Shown here: positions 1 to 7,854 of the stretch, piece by piece
How the letters are laid out: each line of letters starts with the position of its first letter
Numbering within the stretch: the first letter of the stretch is position 1
DNA from: Actinobacteria bacterium IMCC26207
Lineage (GTDB): Bacteria; Actinomycetota; Acidimicrobiia; Acidimicrobiales; Microtrichaceae
Assembly: GCA_001025035.1 (NCBI GenBank)
Contig: LCZK01000010.1
Span: 186,001 to 250,000 of the forward strand
DNA: 64,000 nt
Reading direction: 5' to 3'
The notes under the pieces: generated by a model
Database searches by the model: none
Seen by the model: the letters and a program-made list of their open reading frames with translations, nothing else
Told to the model about the DNA's origin: nothing
Program-made: the position numbers and the translations under genes

Positions 1-121
1 CCTTTGGGGCAGTTCCAGCAGCCAGCGGAGGGTCTGCCCTCAACGTGGTGGTCACGAGCTACCTAGTTGTCCCGGAAAGCAAGAGTCGCTTCTCCTACGG
101 GGAATCCCGGTCTGCCAAAAC

Positions 122-1711
122 CTATTGCTCCTCGGCCATCCGGCACTTCTTCGCAAGGCTCTCAGGGGTTCGCGGAAATCGTGCAGCATCCACTTCATCA
201 CTCATCCCATGTGCCCGCATGAGTCGAAAGAATTCGTAGCGCTCATTATTTGCAACGTCTATGAAGAGCGAGCAGTGCACACCCTCGTACCCGTCGGCCC
301 CGAAGAAGTCGTCGGTAACGCTTATGAAGGTGTCACCCCAAACCTCTAGGTAGCGACGGTCAGGGACAGTCAGAATCTCAATGGCCAAAGCTGCGATTCC
401 GTGGTAGCCGGAGGAGCAAACCCAGTCAGCAATCCGCCGCAATCGCTGATGGTTTGTCAGGGCGTTTCTAGTGAGCTCGTAGGCCCTTCCCCAGGTGTCC
501 TGATCAACAAATTCAGCGACCAAACCATCTGCTGCTGGCCCTATTGCACAGGTATCCGCTGGCCCGCTAACCATTGAATCCTCATTCTCGAAAGTGAGAC
601 CAGCCCAGCTCGTTTGAGGGAATTCGCCCCCGGAGAGTGGCAGCAGCGCAGTGCGTCTCGTGCCGACAATGTTGAAAAATCCGATTGGTTGAAGGTTTAC
701 CGATAGGTATCGTCCTTCGAGGCCTTCGCAGCTGAACTCGTCGATAGCTAGGACTAGTTTCTCTAGAGCAGGATGGAGATCTTCGGTGTCCCACTGATCG
801 AATCCCAGTTGGTCTCGGTTCTCGCCTTTCCGGACCCTCAGGCAGGTGAGCAGGTGGCTGAGTGTGATTCCGACGTTGCCTCGAATAAACACTTCGGTTG
901 CGGTCAGTTGGTGCAGCTCACCCCAAACTCCGCAGGAGTGGAGAGCCGCTCCGAAATCTGACGTTGCTAGAACTCTGGCGCTCCCCCGAGATGATATGAG
1001 TTCGATATTGCCGTCAATGCCTGGCAAGAGCATCGCTGCTTGTGGCACGGGGGAGGATCCGTTGACCTGCTTGAGCGAAGTGCGCCGGATAAGGATTGCT
1101 GGCACATCGATAGGAGGCAGTGTGAGGTTCTTGAAGTGGAAATCTCCCAAGCCGACAGCGATCGGATCATCTCTCGTCTCGGGTAGTCGGACTGGGACGT
1201 ATGGTTCAGTGATAGCGGGTCCGCGTTTAACCCGAGGACAATCGCTCCAGTCGGGCCGGATGTCTTCGGGCGGGGTTCCGTCGTACACGAGTTGTGCGAC
1301 GTCTTCAATGTCGTACCCCCAACGAAACCATCTCCGAACTTGGGCTTCGCTTGTGTGTTGCTCGAAAAAAACTCTGTGGTTCGAGTCCTCAATTTCAACC
1401 AGCGCAAACGGGTCAGTCCTGATGAGGTCATTTCGAGTGGCGAGCCGAAGTTTCTCTCTTGAGTCTCGATCCCGTCCTCGGCTCTTTTCAGCTTCTTCCA
1501 AACGGTCGGGGTGAATCGCAAGGGCGGCTTCAATCGTTAAACCTTCAGTGATGTATCTGGCTGCGTCATAGGGTCCAATAGTGGTCGCAGCCCACATTCG
1601 TGCGTCCTCGGCAGCGCAAGAAGTCCTGCTTTGGATGATCCGTGCTTTTGCTGCAGTGGATTCATCGCGTCGAGTTGCTCTCGCGATCTCGTCATCCGTG
1701 TCTTCCATCAT
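122..1711 (-). CDS. Unknown 529-aa protein with IGPYD module
   Basis: I do not recognise this protein. The ATG at 1711 follows a purine-rich Shine-Dalgarno stretch (AGGAAGGAAG on the minus strand); a second ATG is the next codon. The N-terminal third is charged and helical, with a Trp followed by I-G-P-Y-D-x-x-R and an 'EGLT' turn. The same layout occurs near the N-terminus of the 247-aa protein at 43293-44036. A second short helical unit (VRRWFRWGYDIEDV, around residues 125-140) looks like a related Trp-containing repeat. The remaining ~350 residues are mixed alpha/beta without a motif I can name. No signal peptide or membrane segment is visible, so it is probably cytoplasmic. It is divergent from the OLD-family gene at 1886 with a 174-bp shared upstream region. 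Confidence 0.75.
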   Translation of the reverse strand: MMEDTDDEIARATRRDESTAAKARIIQSRTSCAAEDARMWAATTIGPYDAARYITEGLTIEAALAIHPDRLEEAEKSRGRDRDSREKLRLATRNDLIRTDPFALVEIEDSNHRVFFEQHTSEAQVRRWFRWGYDIEDVAQLVYDGTPPEDIRPDWSDCPRVKRGPAITEPYVPVRLPETRDDPIAVGLGDFHFKNLTLPPIDVPAILIRRTSLKQVNGSSPVPQAAMLLPGIDGNIELISSRGSARVLATSDFGAALHSCGVWGELHQLTATEVFIRGNVGITLSHLLTCLRVRKGENRDQLGFDQWDTEDLHPALEKLVLAIDEFSCEGLEGRYLSVNLQPIGFFNIVGTRRTALLPLSGGEFPQTSWAGLTFENEDSMVSGPADTCAIGPAADGLVAEFVDQDTWGRAYELTRNALTNHQRLRRIADWVCSSGYHGIAALAIEILTVPDRRYLEVWGDTFISVTDDFFGADGYEGVHCSLFIDVANNERYEFFRLMRAHGMSDEVDAARFPRTPESLAKKCRMAEEQ

Positions 1712-1885
1712 GATGACTCTCTTCCTTCCTCAACTTACAAAGCTATCGCACCGGAGTTTTCACCTCCGCCTGTGTTTCTCCTTTGGCCTCCTTAACGCAA
1801 ATGTTGTAGCCGGCCAAGAGATCTCATGCCGAGTAGATTCGCCTCGGCGGTGCTGCCGCTCCGGGGACTCAGGGAGATCAACTAT

Positions 1886-3688
1886 ATGAAGCTCGAGAAA
1901 ATTGAGATCAAGAATTACCGTTCGCTATTCCATGACTACGAGGGCCGCGCGAGTTTCACGCTTGATCTCGGAACCGGAATGAATGCCATCACCGGACCAA
2001 ACAACGTTGGAAAGTCCAACGTGTTTCGTGCCTTAGCGCTGGCACTTGATCCCGATTTTCAGTTCAATCGAATGACGGACATGCCAAGTGCCACGACTTG
2101 GTCCAAACCCGTTGTGACGCTCACCTTTAGGGTTCCAACTAAGCGAATGGAATCGCGCGAGCGAACACTTCTGAAGCATCTTGAAGCGTACGAGCGAGCT
2201 GTGATGCCCAAGATCAAGAAGACATTTGCATCGCAAGGGATAGTTAAGTTGCGCGTCACGATCGATGGAACGGCTGAATCGCAAGGCACGCGTCATGAGG
2301 TCTTTGTGGCCAACGGCGGAGGCGCAAGAAAGCTCGCGACTGATGACCCGATTTCCATAAAGGCGCTTTCGCAGTTTCACAAGTGTTTCCACTTCGTGAT
2401 GATCAGCAGCGGGCAGTCTCTAGAAAGTCTGATGGAGGGGAACTTTCGAGACATTCTTCACAATGTGCTGCGAGAAAACCTGAAGGAGGCCTACACAGGT
2501 GCTGAAGAATCACGCACGCAGTACTTGGAGGAACTCCAAGAAGGGCTGTTGCAGCCGCTAGCTGGTCGGATCGGGGACGAGCTCAGAGACTTATTCCCAG
2601 AAATTGCATCTGTGGACCTGCTACCCAACGTACTTAGTTTGGAAGAGACCCTGGCGAAGATGCAGGTAAGGGTGTCAGACAATGCCATTACTGACCTTGG
2701 CGAAAAGGGAACTGGTGTGCGCGGTGGCTTGATCATCTCGATACTTCGGCACTTTGCTGAAGTTGGTAAGCGATCCATGTTGTTTGCCGTTGAGGAACCA
2801 GAATCCTTCTTGCACCCTGCAGCCCAAGAGCACTTACGGGTGGACCTAGAGGCCTTGGCGGTGCGTGATGACATCTCCCTTCTGGTTTCAACCCATTCTC
2901 CTTACATTGTGTCGAGAGACCCTCAAGCGAAAGTATTTGCCCTAGCCAAGCTTCCTAACGGAGGGACGGCGCTCAATGACCAAGCGCGGGGAGATGAGCC
3001 GCACGCTCAGGTGCTCGGTGGGTTGTTCCGAGACCGGCTGTTTGTTGAATGGCTTGATCGCAGTGCTGCAGCTGCGTCGGAGGACACGAAACTAACGGTG
3101 GTGGTAGAAGGCGGGACGGATCAGGTTTATGCCGAGATTGCTCTGCAGGCGGCTGGGCGGACAGACCTGCTTGAGGGCCTTGCGTTTCTTGAGGGGGGAG
3201 CAGGTAGCCCCGACGGCAGCGGTGGAGCCAGCATGGCAGTCATGCAGGCACTTCTGGCTCGGTCGGTTTCGGCTACGCCGGTGGCAGCCCTCTTCGATAA
3301 CGATGAACCCGGCCAGGAGGCAATGGCCATGTTGCGCAAGATTCGCTCCAAGACTGGAGACTGGGGTGAGAACAAGCGGCTCTTCAATTACCAGAGAGTG
3401 TTTGAGGGAGGGCATAGGACCTTCCCCTATGAGGCTGAAGACCTGTGGCCAGACCACCTGTACGAAACGTTTTTCGCCGAGAACCCAGACATGGATTACC
3501 TCAAGGGCAAGGTGAAGCGACCCAGACCCGATACCGGGTGGCATTACGACCTGACCATGCTTGCCAAGAGCGTGTTCGTTGGCTTCTTGCGCGAGCGCGT
3601 AACGGCTGAAGACACGGCACGCTGGGTGCAGCTGTATGAGGCAATTTGGGCCGGCGCTTTAGGAGATCAGCCGGTTCGCAGCTCCTGA
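1886..3688 (+). CDS. OLD-family ATP-dependent endonuclease (ABC-type ATPase + TOPRIM)
   Basis: The 600-aa protein has the architecture of overcoming-lysogenization-defect (OLD) nucleases. An SMC/RecF-like N-terminus (EIKNYRSL) leads into the Walker A motif GPNNVGKS at residues 37-44. A Walker B/signature block (VEEPESFLHP) lies near residue 300, followed by an H-loop-like STHSPYIV. A C-terminal TOPRIM nuclease domain starts near residue 405 with VVVEGGTD and has the acidic motif DNDEPG near 470. OLD proteins cleave DNA and occur in anti-phage systems such as Gabija (as GajA) and retron-linked sets. An upstream in-frame ATG at 1826 exists, but 1886 fits the family N-terminus and has AGGGAGA about 8 nt upstream. 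No UvrD-type partner is adjacent; the next + gene, 195 bp away, is a GHKL ATPase. The family assignment is firm; a defence role is inferred from the setting. Confidence 0.88.
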   Translation: MKLEKIEIKNYRSLFHDYEGRASFTLDLGTGMNAITGPNNVGKSNVFRALALALDPDFQFNRMTDMPSATTWSKPVVTLTFRVPTKRMESRERTLLKHLEAYERAVMPKIKKTFASQGIVKLRVTIDGTAESQGTRHEVFVANGGGARKLATDDPISIKALSQFHKCFHFVMISSGQSLESLMEGNFRDILHNVLRENLKEAYTGAEESRTQYLEELQEGLLQPLAGRIGDELRDLFPEIASVDLLPNVLSLEETLAKMQVRVSDNAITDLGEKGTGVRGGLIISILRHFAEVGKRSMLFAVEEPESFLHPAAQEHLRVDLEALAVRDDISLLVSTHSPYIVSRDPQAKVFALAKLPNGGTALNDQARGDEPHAQVLGGLFRDRLFVEWLDRSAAAASEDTKLTVVVEGGTDQVYAEIALQAAGRTDLLEGLAFLEGGAGSPDGSGGASMAVMQALLARSVSATPVAALFDNDEPGQEAMAMLRKIRSKTGDWGENKRLFNYQRVFEGGHRTFPYEAEDLWPDHLYETFFAENPDMDYLKGKVKRPRPDTGWHYDLTMLAKSVFVGFLRERVTAEDTARWVQLYEAIWAGALGDQPVRSS

Positions 3689-3808
3689 TTACAGGTTGCG
3701 CTGATGGCCCGAGATCAATTTGGCTTTGCGGGACACTTGGCCCGGGCAATCAGTTCCAGCCGGGTCCAAGAGCCGAAAGTGCAGCACCAAAACCGAGTGG
3801 CATTGGCA

Positions 3809-3828
3809 CAGCGGGGTAACCCGTGCTG
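3809..3828 (+). other. Hairpin upstream of GHKL ATPase gene
   Basis: CAGC-GGG stem, GTAA loop, CCC-(GT bulge)-GCTG. No U-tract follows, so it is a poor intrinsic terminator. It lies in the 195-bp gap between the OLD-like gene and the GHKL gene and could be leader structure. Its function is unproven. Confidence 0.3.
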
Positions 3829-3883
3829 CTAACATAAGAAAGGGAGAAGCAGAGAGGCCGGCGGGTCATCTGGAAGAGGGGTA

Positions 3884-5740
3884 GTGAGCGAACTTAATTG
3901 GATTTTTGACCCTATTCCTCCGTCGGGGGAGATCACAGGCGGGGACGTAACCCAGTACGTGTTCCCGCGGAAGCTCGACACTCTGGTTCGGGAGGCGATC
4001 CAGAACTCGAACGACCAGCGCCTGCCAGGTAACGACAGTGCGCACATCGTTTTCGAGTTCCACGACCTGACTGGCGATGCAAAGCAACAACTTTTGTTGG
4101 CGCTCGGGTGGGGCCACCTTGAACCACACTTAGGGGCTGTAGCCAAGTCGGCCAGCTTGATCGCAGGCAGGGTGCAGGACACTCTCGATGGCGAGGCGTC
4201 CGGAGCCCCATTGCGGGTGTTGGCCATCAAAGACTTCGGAACTAAGGGCCTGTTCGGCGGTGAGGATTCCGTTGACGGCAACTTTGCACCACTGTGCAGG
4301 CACCGGCTGGTAACTACTCATGACAAGGCGATGGGCGGCGGGTCACACGGCTTGGGTAAGGCAGTTCTCTGGGCCTTTTCGAGCATTGCAACTGCCGCAT
4401 TTTCCTCTGTTCCTTGGGTTCCTGGCGTCCACCCCCCGTCCGCTGATCCGCTTCGGTTTATAGTCCGAGCCGATCTCCCGTACCACCTGATGCCTTCGGG
4501 CGAGCGTTGCAAGGGCAGCGGGTGGTGGGGATCGCCCAATAAATCGGGAGACCGCGCTGAATCGGTCCGAGGGGATGCTGCGACGTCGGCTGTCAGTAGC
4601 ACTGCTTTGGAACGATCAGAGCTCGGTACCACGGTAGTCATTCCGTGGTTCTTCGAGCCCTCCGAGGAAGAACCCCGGGCACTCTTAGAGATTGCCAGCG
4701 ACACGGCTAGTTCCATCCGCAAGTGGTTCTGGCCGAGCCTTACTGAAGACCGGCTACGCGCCGAGGTTCGCGTGTTCGAGAGTGGCGCAATCACCATGGA
4801 GGAGAACGTTCGTCCGGACGCCTCTGTTGCTGCCTTTATTTCAGCGTGGAAGGATCCCGCCTCAGGCGAACACGCTATTGAGCCAGAGGAAACTGCCGAG
4901 CGCTCGGTAGCTATTACGCCGCCAAAGCGCCGGTCCGATTCAGGCACGAGCGTCAAGGTTGGCCAAGTTAAGGTCCGCGTGCATCGAACGGGTGGATCGA
5001 CGCCAACGCCTGCAGCTGACAGCGAGCGGGTCGCCCTAGTCCGCGGTGCACTCATGGTCGTCGAATACTGGAGGCCGAAGGGTGGCCAGTATGGAGGGGA
5101 TGGGTGGGTCGGAGTGCTGAAAGCTGGGACCGCTCATGGGGACGAGCTGTCGGACGACGACATCGAAGCCTTCCTGCGTGCTTGTGAACCGCCGGCGCAC
5201 GATAAGTGGGAGAAGGGTACGAATAGGCTCCAGTCAGAGTACTTTCGCGGCGCAGGCAAGCAGCTAGAGGAACTGTTTAATAACGCCTCTCACCACGTTA
5301 ACGAGATGTGCAAGCCCACTCCAGCGAACGCTGTATCTGGTCCCCAGCGGCTTGCAAAGATGTTCCGACTGCCGGGCGATGGAAGCTCGTCGTCTGAGGG
5401 GTCCAGTTTCTTGGTGCATCACCAGTCGTTCGAGTATCCAATTTGGATCGTCGAGGCAACGGTGAACGGTCCCAAGAAGCAGACCGACAAAGGTTGGACT
5501 GTCTCCGGAACACTCCTCGTCGACTCGGAGAGCGGAGCAGGTTCGCCTGTTCTGATCTCTGCGATTACGTCCGCTCAGCTCACTAAACCTGCAGCTATCG
5601 CTGGCAATAAGTTTAACGCTGTGGTCTTGGGAGAAACCTCGGTCCGAATCACAGTTACCGGGTCAGTCGATGACCAGAGCCGGAGTGTTGCTGAGCGATC
5701 CAGACTGCGCGTAGATCTACTAGCTACGAGGAATGACTAA
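3884..5740 (+). CDS. GHKL (Hsp90/MutL-like) ATPase domain protein
   Basis: The 618-aa protein starts with GTG behind a purine-rich stretch (GAAGAGGGG). Its first ~170 residues carry the GHKL (Bergerat) ATP-binding signatures in order: N-box REAIQNSNDQR near residue 36, a D-x-G box (IKDFGTKGL) near 110, and a glycine lid GGGSHGLGK near 150. The remaining ~450 residues contain no domain I can name. GHKL ATPases of this size, unlinked to a histidine kinase receiver, recur in defence islands (for example the MutL-like member of the MZA system). No Z1, AIPR or Vsr partner is visible here, so I do not assign it to that system. Its stop overlaps the next start (TAATG at 5738-5742), which suggests translational coupling with the following two genes. 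Confidence 0.8.
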   Translation: MSELNWIFDPIPPSGEITGGDVTQYVFPRKLDTLVREAIQNSNDQRLPGNDSAHIVFEFHDLTGDAKQQLLLALGWGHLEPHLGAVAKSASLIAGRVQDTLDGEASGAPLRVLAIKDFGTKGLFGGEDSVDGNFAPLCRHRLVTTHDKAMGGGSHGLGKAVLWAFSSIATAAFSSVPWVPGVHPPSADPLRFIVRADLPYHLMPSGERCKGSGWWGSPNKSGDRAESVRGDAATSAVSSTALERSELGTTVVIPWFFEPSEEEPRALLEIASDTASSIRKWFWPSLTEDRLRAEVRVFESGAITMEENVRPDASVAAFISAWKDPASGEHAIEPEETAERSVAITPPKRRSDSGTSVKVGQVKVRVHRTGGSTPTPAADSERVALVRGALMVVEYWRPKGGQYGGDGWVGVLKAGTAHGDELSDDDIEAFLRACEPPAHDKWEKGTNRLQSEYFRGAGKQLEELFNNASHHVNEMCKPTPANAVSGPQRLAKMFRLPGDGSSSSEGSSFLVHHQSFEYPIWIVEATVNGPKKQTDKGWTVSGTLLVDSESGAGSPVLISAITSAQLTKPAAIAGNKFNAVVLGETSVRITVTGSVDDQSRSVAERSRLRVDLLATRND

Positions 5741-6723
5741 TGGCGACCAAATTTCTCTACCCGTACAAGGTCGTGCCAGAGGCGATAACCGTCCAAGTGC
5801 TGTCGACAAGTCTTGAGGATGAACTACTAGGGCCTCAATTCGATCTACGTGAACTAACGGAGTCGGCTGGCGCAACGTTCCAGATCGCTGTTCGGTGCTC
5901 GATCGCTCCGGAAACGGTGAAGGAACTCTTGCCTGCTGGGTCTGACCCCTTCACCTCGGTGAGCCTAGGAATCAGAGAGTTCTCCATCAAGAATCGCCGT
6001 CGCAGAATTCACGCCGCTCCAGACGGGGTCTTGGACCACACCTTCGATTTAGTGTTTGAGGTCGATGATAACTGGGGCAAGCTCGAGCTCAAGCCCGTGC
6101 TCCTCTTAAGGTCCGACCTCGCCGCCGAGCCCGGCTTGGCGAAATCGGCAGGTTCCGTTCTCACCTGGGGATCGCCGCTTGCATTACTGTTCGACACCCC
6201 CGAGTCGTTTAGCGGCGGATCGATGCTGGAGGTTGAGTGGCGGAACTTTGAAGAGGATGCCGGCCTACCCAACGATGCTCTCCACGCTCTAGAGATCGAC
6301 GCACGGCCAAAGTTGCTACTGAACTCAAGTAGCGCAGCTGCCTATGACATCCTGCGCAGCGAGGCCACGAGGGGTAAAAAGGCGAGGCTCAGAGACGTGG
6401 CTTTCGCCAGCATTGCTACGGCCGTGTGGACAACTCTGATAAGTGTGTCGTTTGCAGCGCTGCGGGCAGAAGCTGTTCTCGACCCCAGTTTGGAGGCGGA
6501 CGAATTGCTAAACGAGATGGCCGCTTGGCAGCGAGCGGTGCTCGAGGCGTGGGCACCGCGCCTTGCAGGAGAAGCGGACCCAGTTACCGCCATGTCGGAA
6601 CTTGCTGCAGCCGCAAAGACTAACGAGGTAGACATTCTGGGGCGTCTAGACAGGCTGATATCAGAAGAGCTGAATCAGCGCCGTCGTTTCGAACTACTCG
6701 CCCAAGACGCCCTCGGAGACTGA
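5740..6723 (+). CDS. Unknown 327-aa protein of the GHKL trio
   Basis: No family recognised. The ATG overlaps the stop codon of the GHKL ATPase gene by one base, and the next gene begins 1 nt after its stop, so the three genes should be co-translated. The N-terminal ~190 residues look beta-rich. The C-terminal half is helical, with a long Ala/Leu/Glu-rich stretch (residues ~210-320) that could form an elongated helical bundle. A hydrophobic segment near residue 230 (AVWTTLISVSFAAL) is too polar in its surroundings for a confident membrane call. It is inferred to be a structural or partner subunit of the ATPase. Confidence 0.75.
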   Translation: MATKFLYPYKVVPEAITVQVLSTSLEDELLGPQFDLRELTESAGATFQIAVRCSIAPETVKELLPAGSDPFTSVSLGIREFSIKNRRRRIHAAPDGVLDHTFDLVFEVDDNWGKLELKPVLLLRSDLAAEPGLAKSAGSVLTWGSPLALLFDTPESFSGGSMLEVEWRNFEEDAGLPNDALHALEIDARPKLLLNSSSAAAYDILRSEATRGKKARLRDVAFASIATAVWTTLISVSFAALRAEAVLDPSLEADELLNEMAAWQRAVLEAWAPRLAGEADPVTAMSELAAAAKTNEVDILGRLDRLISEELNQRRRFELLAQDALGD

Positions 6724-6724
6724 G

Positions 6725-7408
6725 ATGACTATGCCCGTCCTAATGAGAGTTCCCTCCCCCCTAGCTATCGAGCAGGTGGCGCAGCTGATAGTCGACCCTG
6801 CCACTTTGACTGGGGAGCCAACCGGTGATTATGCAGACTTGGCGGATTTCCGACGTCAAGTCGACCAGCTACTCGTCAAGGATGCAATTCTCACCGCAGG
6901 TTCTGATGCGGAGCTCGCAAAGGTGCTTCATCAGTCCCTCATTGGAGTTCGCAGAAGGACACTTTTGGATCCGCGCACTTGGCACTGGCTCTGTCTGGCC
7001 GAGTACGCGGACTACACGCTAGCCCGGTGGGCTGACGGCGCAGACAGAGATTTGGCTGGAACACTTGAAGGAGCGAAGCTCGTTAGGTTCCTTGGACAAG
7101 ATTCCCTCGTAGGGCGTTCCCGGAACGCCCTAGCTCGTCTCTACTGGGGTGCAGACACCGCCTTCTCCGTCAGCGGCGACTACACAAAGGTGGCGACCGT
7201 TTTCGAAATCCCAGACCTGCTGGTCGGTGTTTCCGAGCGAAAGATGGGTCTCGATCCCTCAGCTGCTATCGCAATAATGGAGGAGCTCAAGGGTCTGAAG
7301 GAGAAGGCGAGGCGAAAAGCGCTAAAGCGTGTCAACTTTATCCTGAGCACTACTTCGCTCGAAGCTCTGAGTCCTGCTCAGGTGGTGGAACTTCTTGGAT
7401 TGGACTGA
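6725..7408 (+). CDS. DUF6339-like protein
   Basis: The 227-aa protein ends the GHKL trio. From memory of the family, the central block resembles DUF6339: a Trp-rich DPRTWHWL segment, an Arg-Trp pair, then FLGQDSLVGRSRNALARLYWGA followed by a YTKVATVF segment. That family's biochemical role is unknown to me. The ATG is one base after the preceding stop. The last 31 bp (7378-7408) overlap the 3' end of the minus-strand small gene, so the + trio and the minus operon converge directly with no terminator between them. The profile assignment needs an HMM search. Confidence 0.7.
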   Translation: MTMPVLMRVPSPLAIEQVAQLIVDPATLTGEPTGDYADLADFRRQVDQLLVKDAILTAGSDAELAKVLHQSLIGVRRRTLLDPRTWHWLCLAEYADYTLARWADGADRDLAGTLEGAKLVRFLGQDSLVGRSRNALARLYWGADTAFSVSGDYTKVATVFEIPDLLVGVSERKMGLDPSAAIAIMEELKGLKEKARRKALKRVNFILSTTSLEALSPAQVVELLGLD

Positions 7409-7854
7409 GCGGCAGGGGGATCAGGTGGCGCTGTACCCCGGAGCCATTGGTCATTGAGGTCTGACGGAAGTCTGACCCTGAGACGGATCCGTTTGTGGTT
7501 GTTGCCGCCCTTGGCCCCAGGTCTCTGGGCGACCGTTCTCTGAGCGGCACAAATTTCCTTGCGGAGTGACGGTATGTCGGTGTGAGTCGCCAAGTAGACG
7601 GGGTAGTCCAGACGGAGACGTCGCGCTTCGATTGGAAGCTTCAAGGCAACCTTAGAGTCCACGAGGATATCTTCGATTACGGCACCATATTGTTGGAGCC
7701 GTTCCAAGAGCAGTTCGAGAGCTGAGAAGTAGTCCGGGTTCAGCGGAGGATTTGATCCAGACCTCGAATGCAGAATCACTTCTATTGACGAGCGGTCGAT
7801 TTCGAAAGCCGCCGAGAGAGACGTTCCATCATCACTGAAGAGTTCGAGTGTCAT
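7378..7854 (-). CDS. Small ScoMcrA-head-like protein
   Basis: The 158-aa protein is the last gene of the minus-strand operon. Its ATG overlaps the stop of the kinase gene (ATGA at 7851-7854). The pattern HSRSG..NPDY, then LLLERL, a VDS turn, IEARRL, and a C-terminal QRPGAKGGNNHKRIRL is what I recall from the N-terminal head domain of ScoMcrA-type, modification-dependent HNH endonucleases. Here it stands alone, with no SRA, sulfur-binding or HNH domain. I infer that it could bind DNA or modified DNA as an accessory subunit. The last ~15 residues (PPDPPAAQSNPRSSTT) are disordered and overlap the convergent DUF6339-like gene. Confidence 0.72.
   Translation of the reverse strand: MTLELFSDDGTSLSAAFEIDRSSIEVILHSRSGSNPPLNPDYFSALELLLERLQQYGAVIEDILVDSKVALKLPIEARRLRLDYPVYLATHTDIPSLRKEICAAQRTVAQRPGAKGGNNHKRIRLRVRLPSDLNDQWLRGTAPPDPPAAQSNPRSSTT

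Noticed and set aside
1..241. Open + strand frame from the window edge (position 3 to 241) that could be the end of a gene
   Set aside because: It is antisense to the well-supported 529-aa gene over most of its length, is Ser/Arg-rich like a shadow frame, and shows no recognisable C-terminal motif. The 121 bp before the 529-aa gene's stop remain unassigned.
3884..7408. MZA-type defence system (MutL-like ATPase)
   Set aside because: There is a GHKL ATPase but no Z1 ATPase, PD-(D/E)xK partner or AIPR gene next to it.
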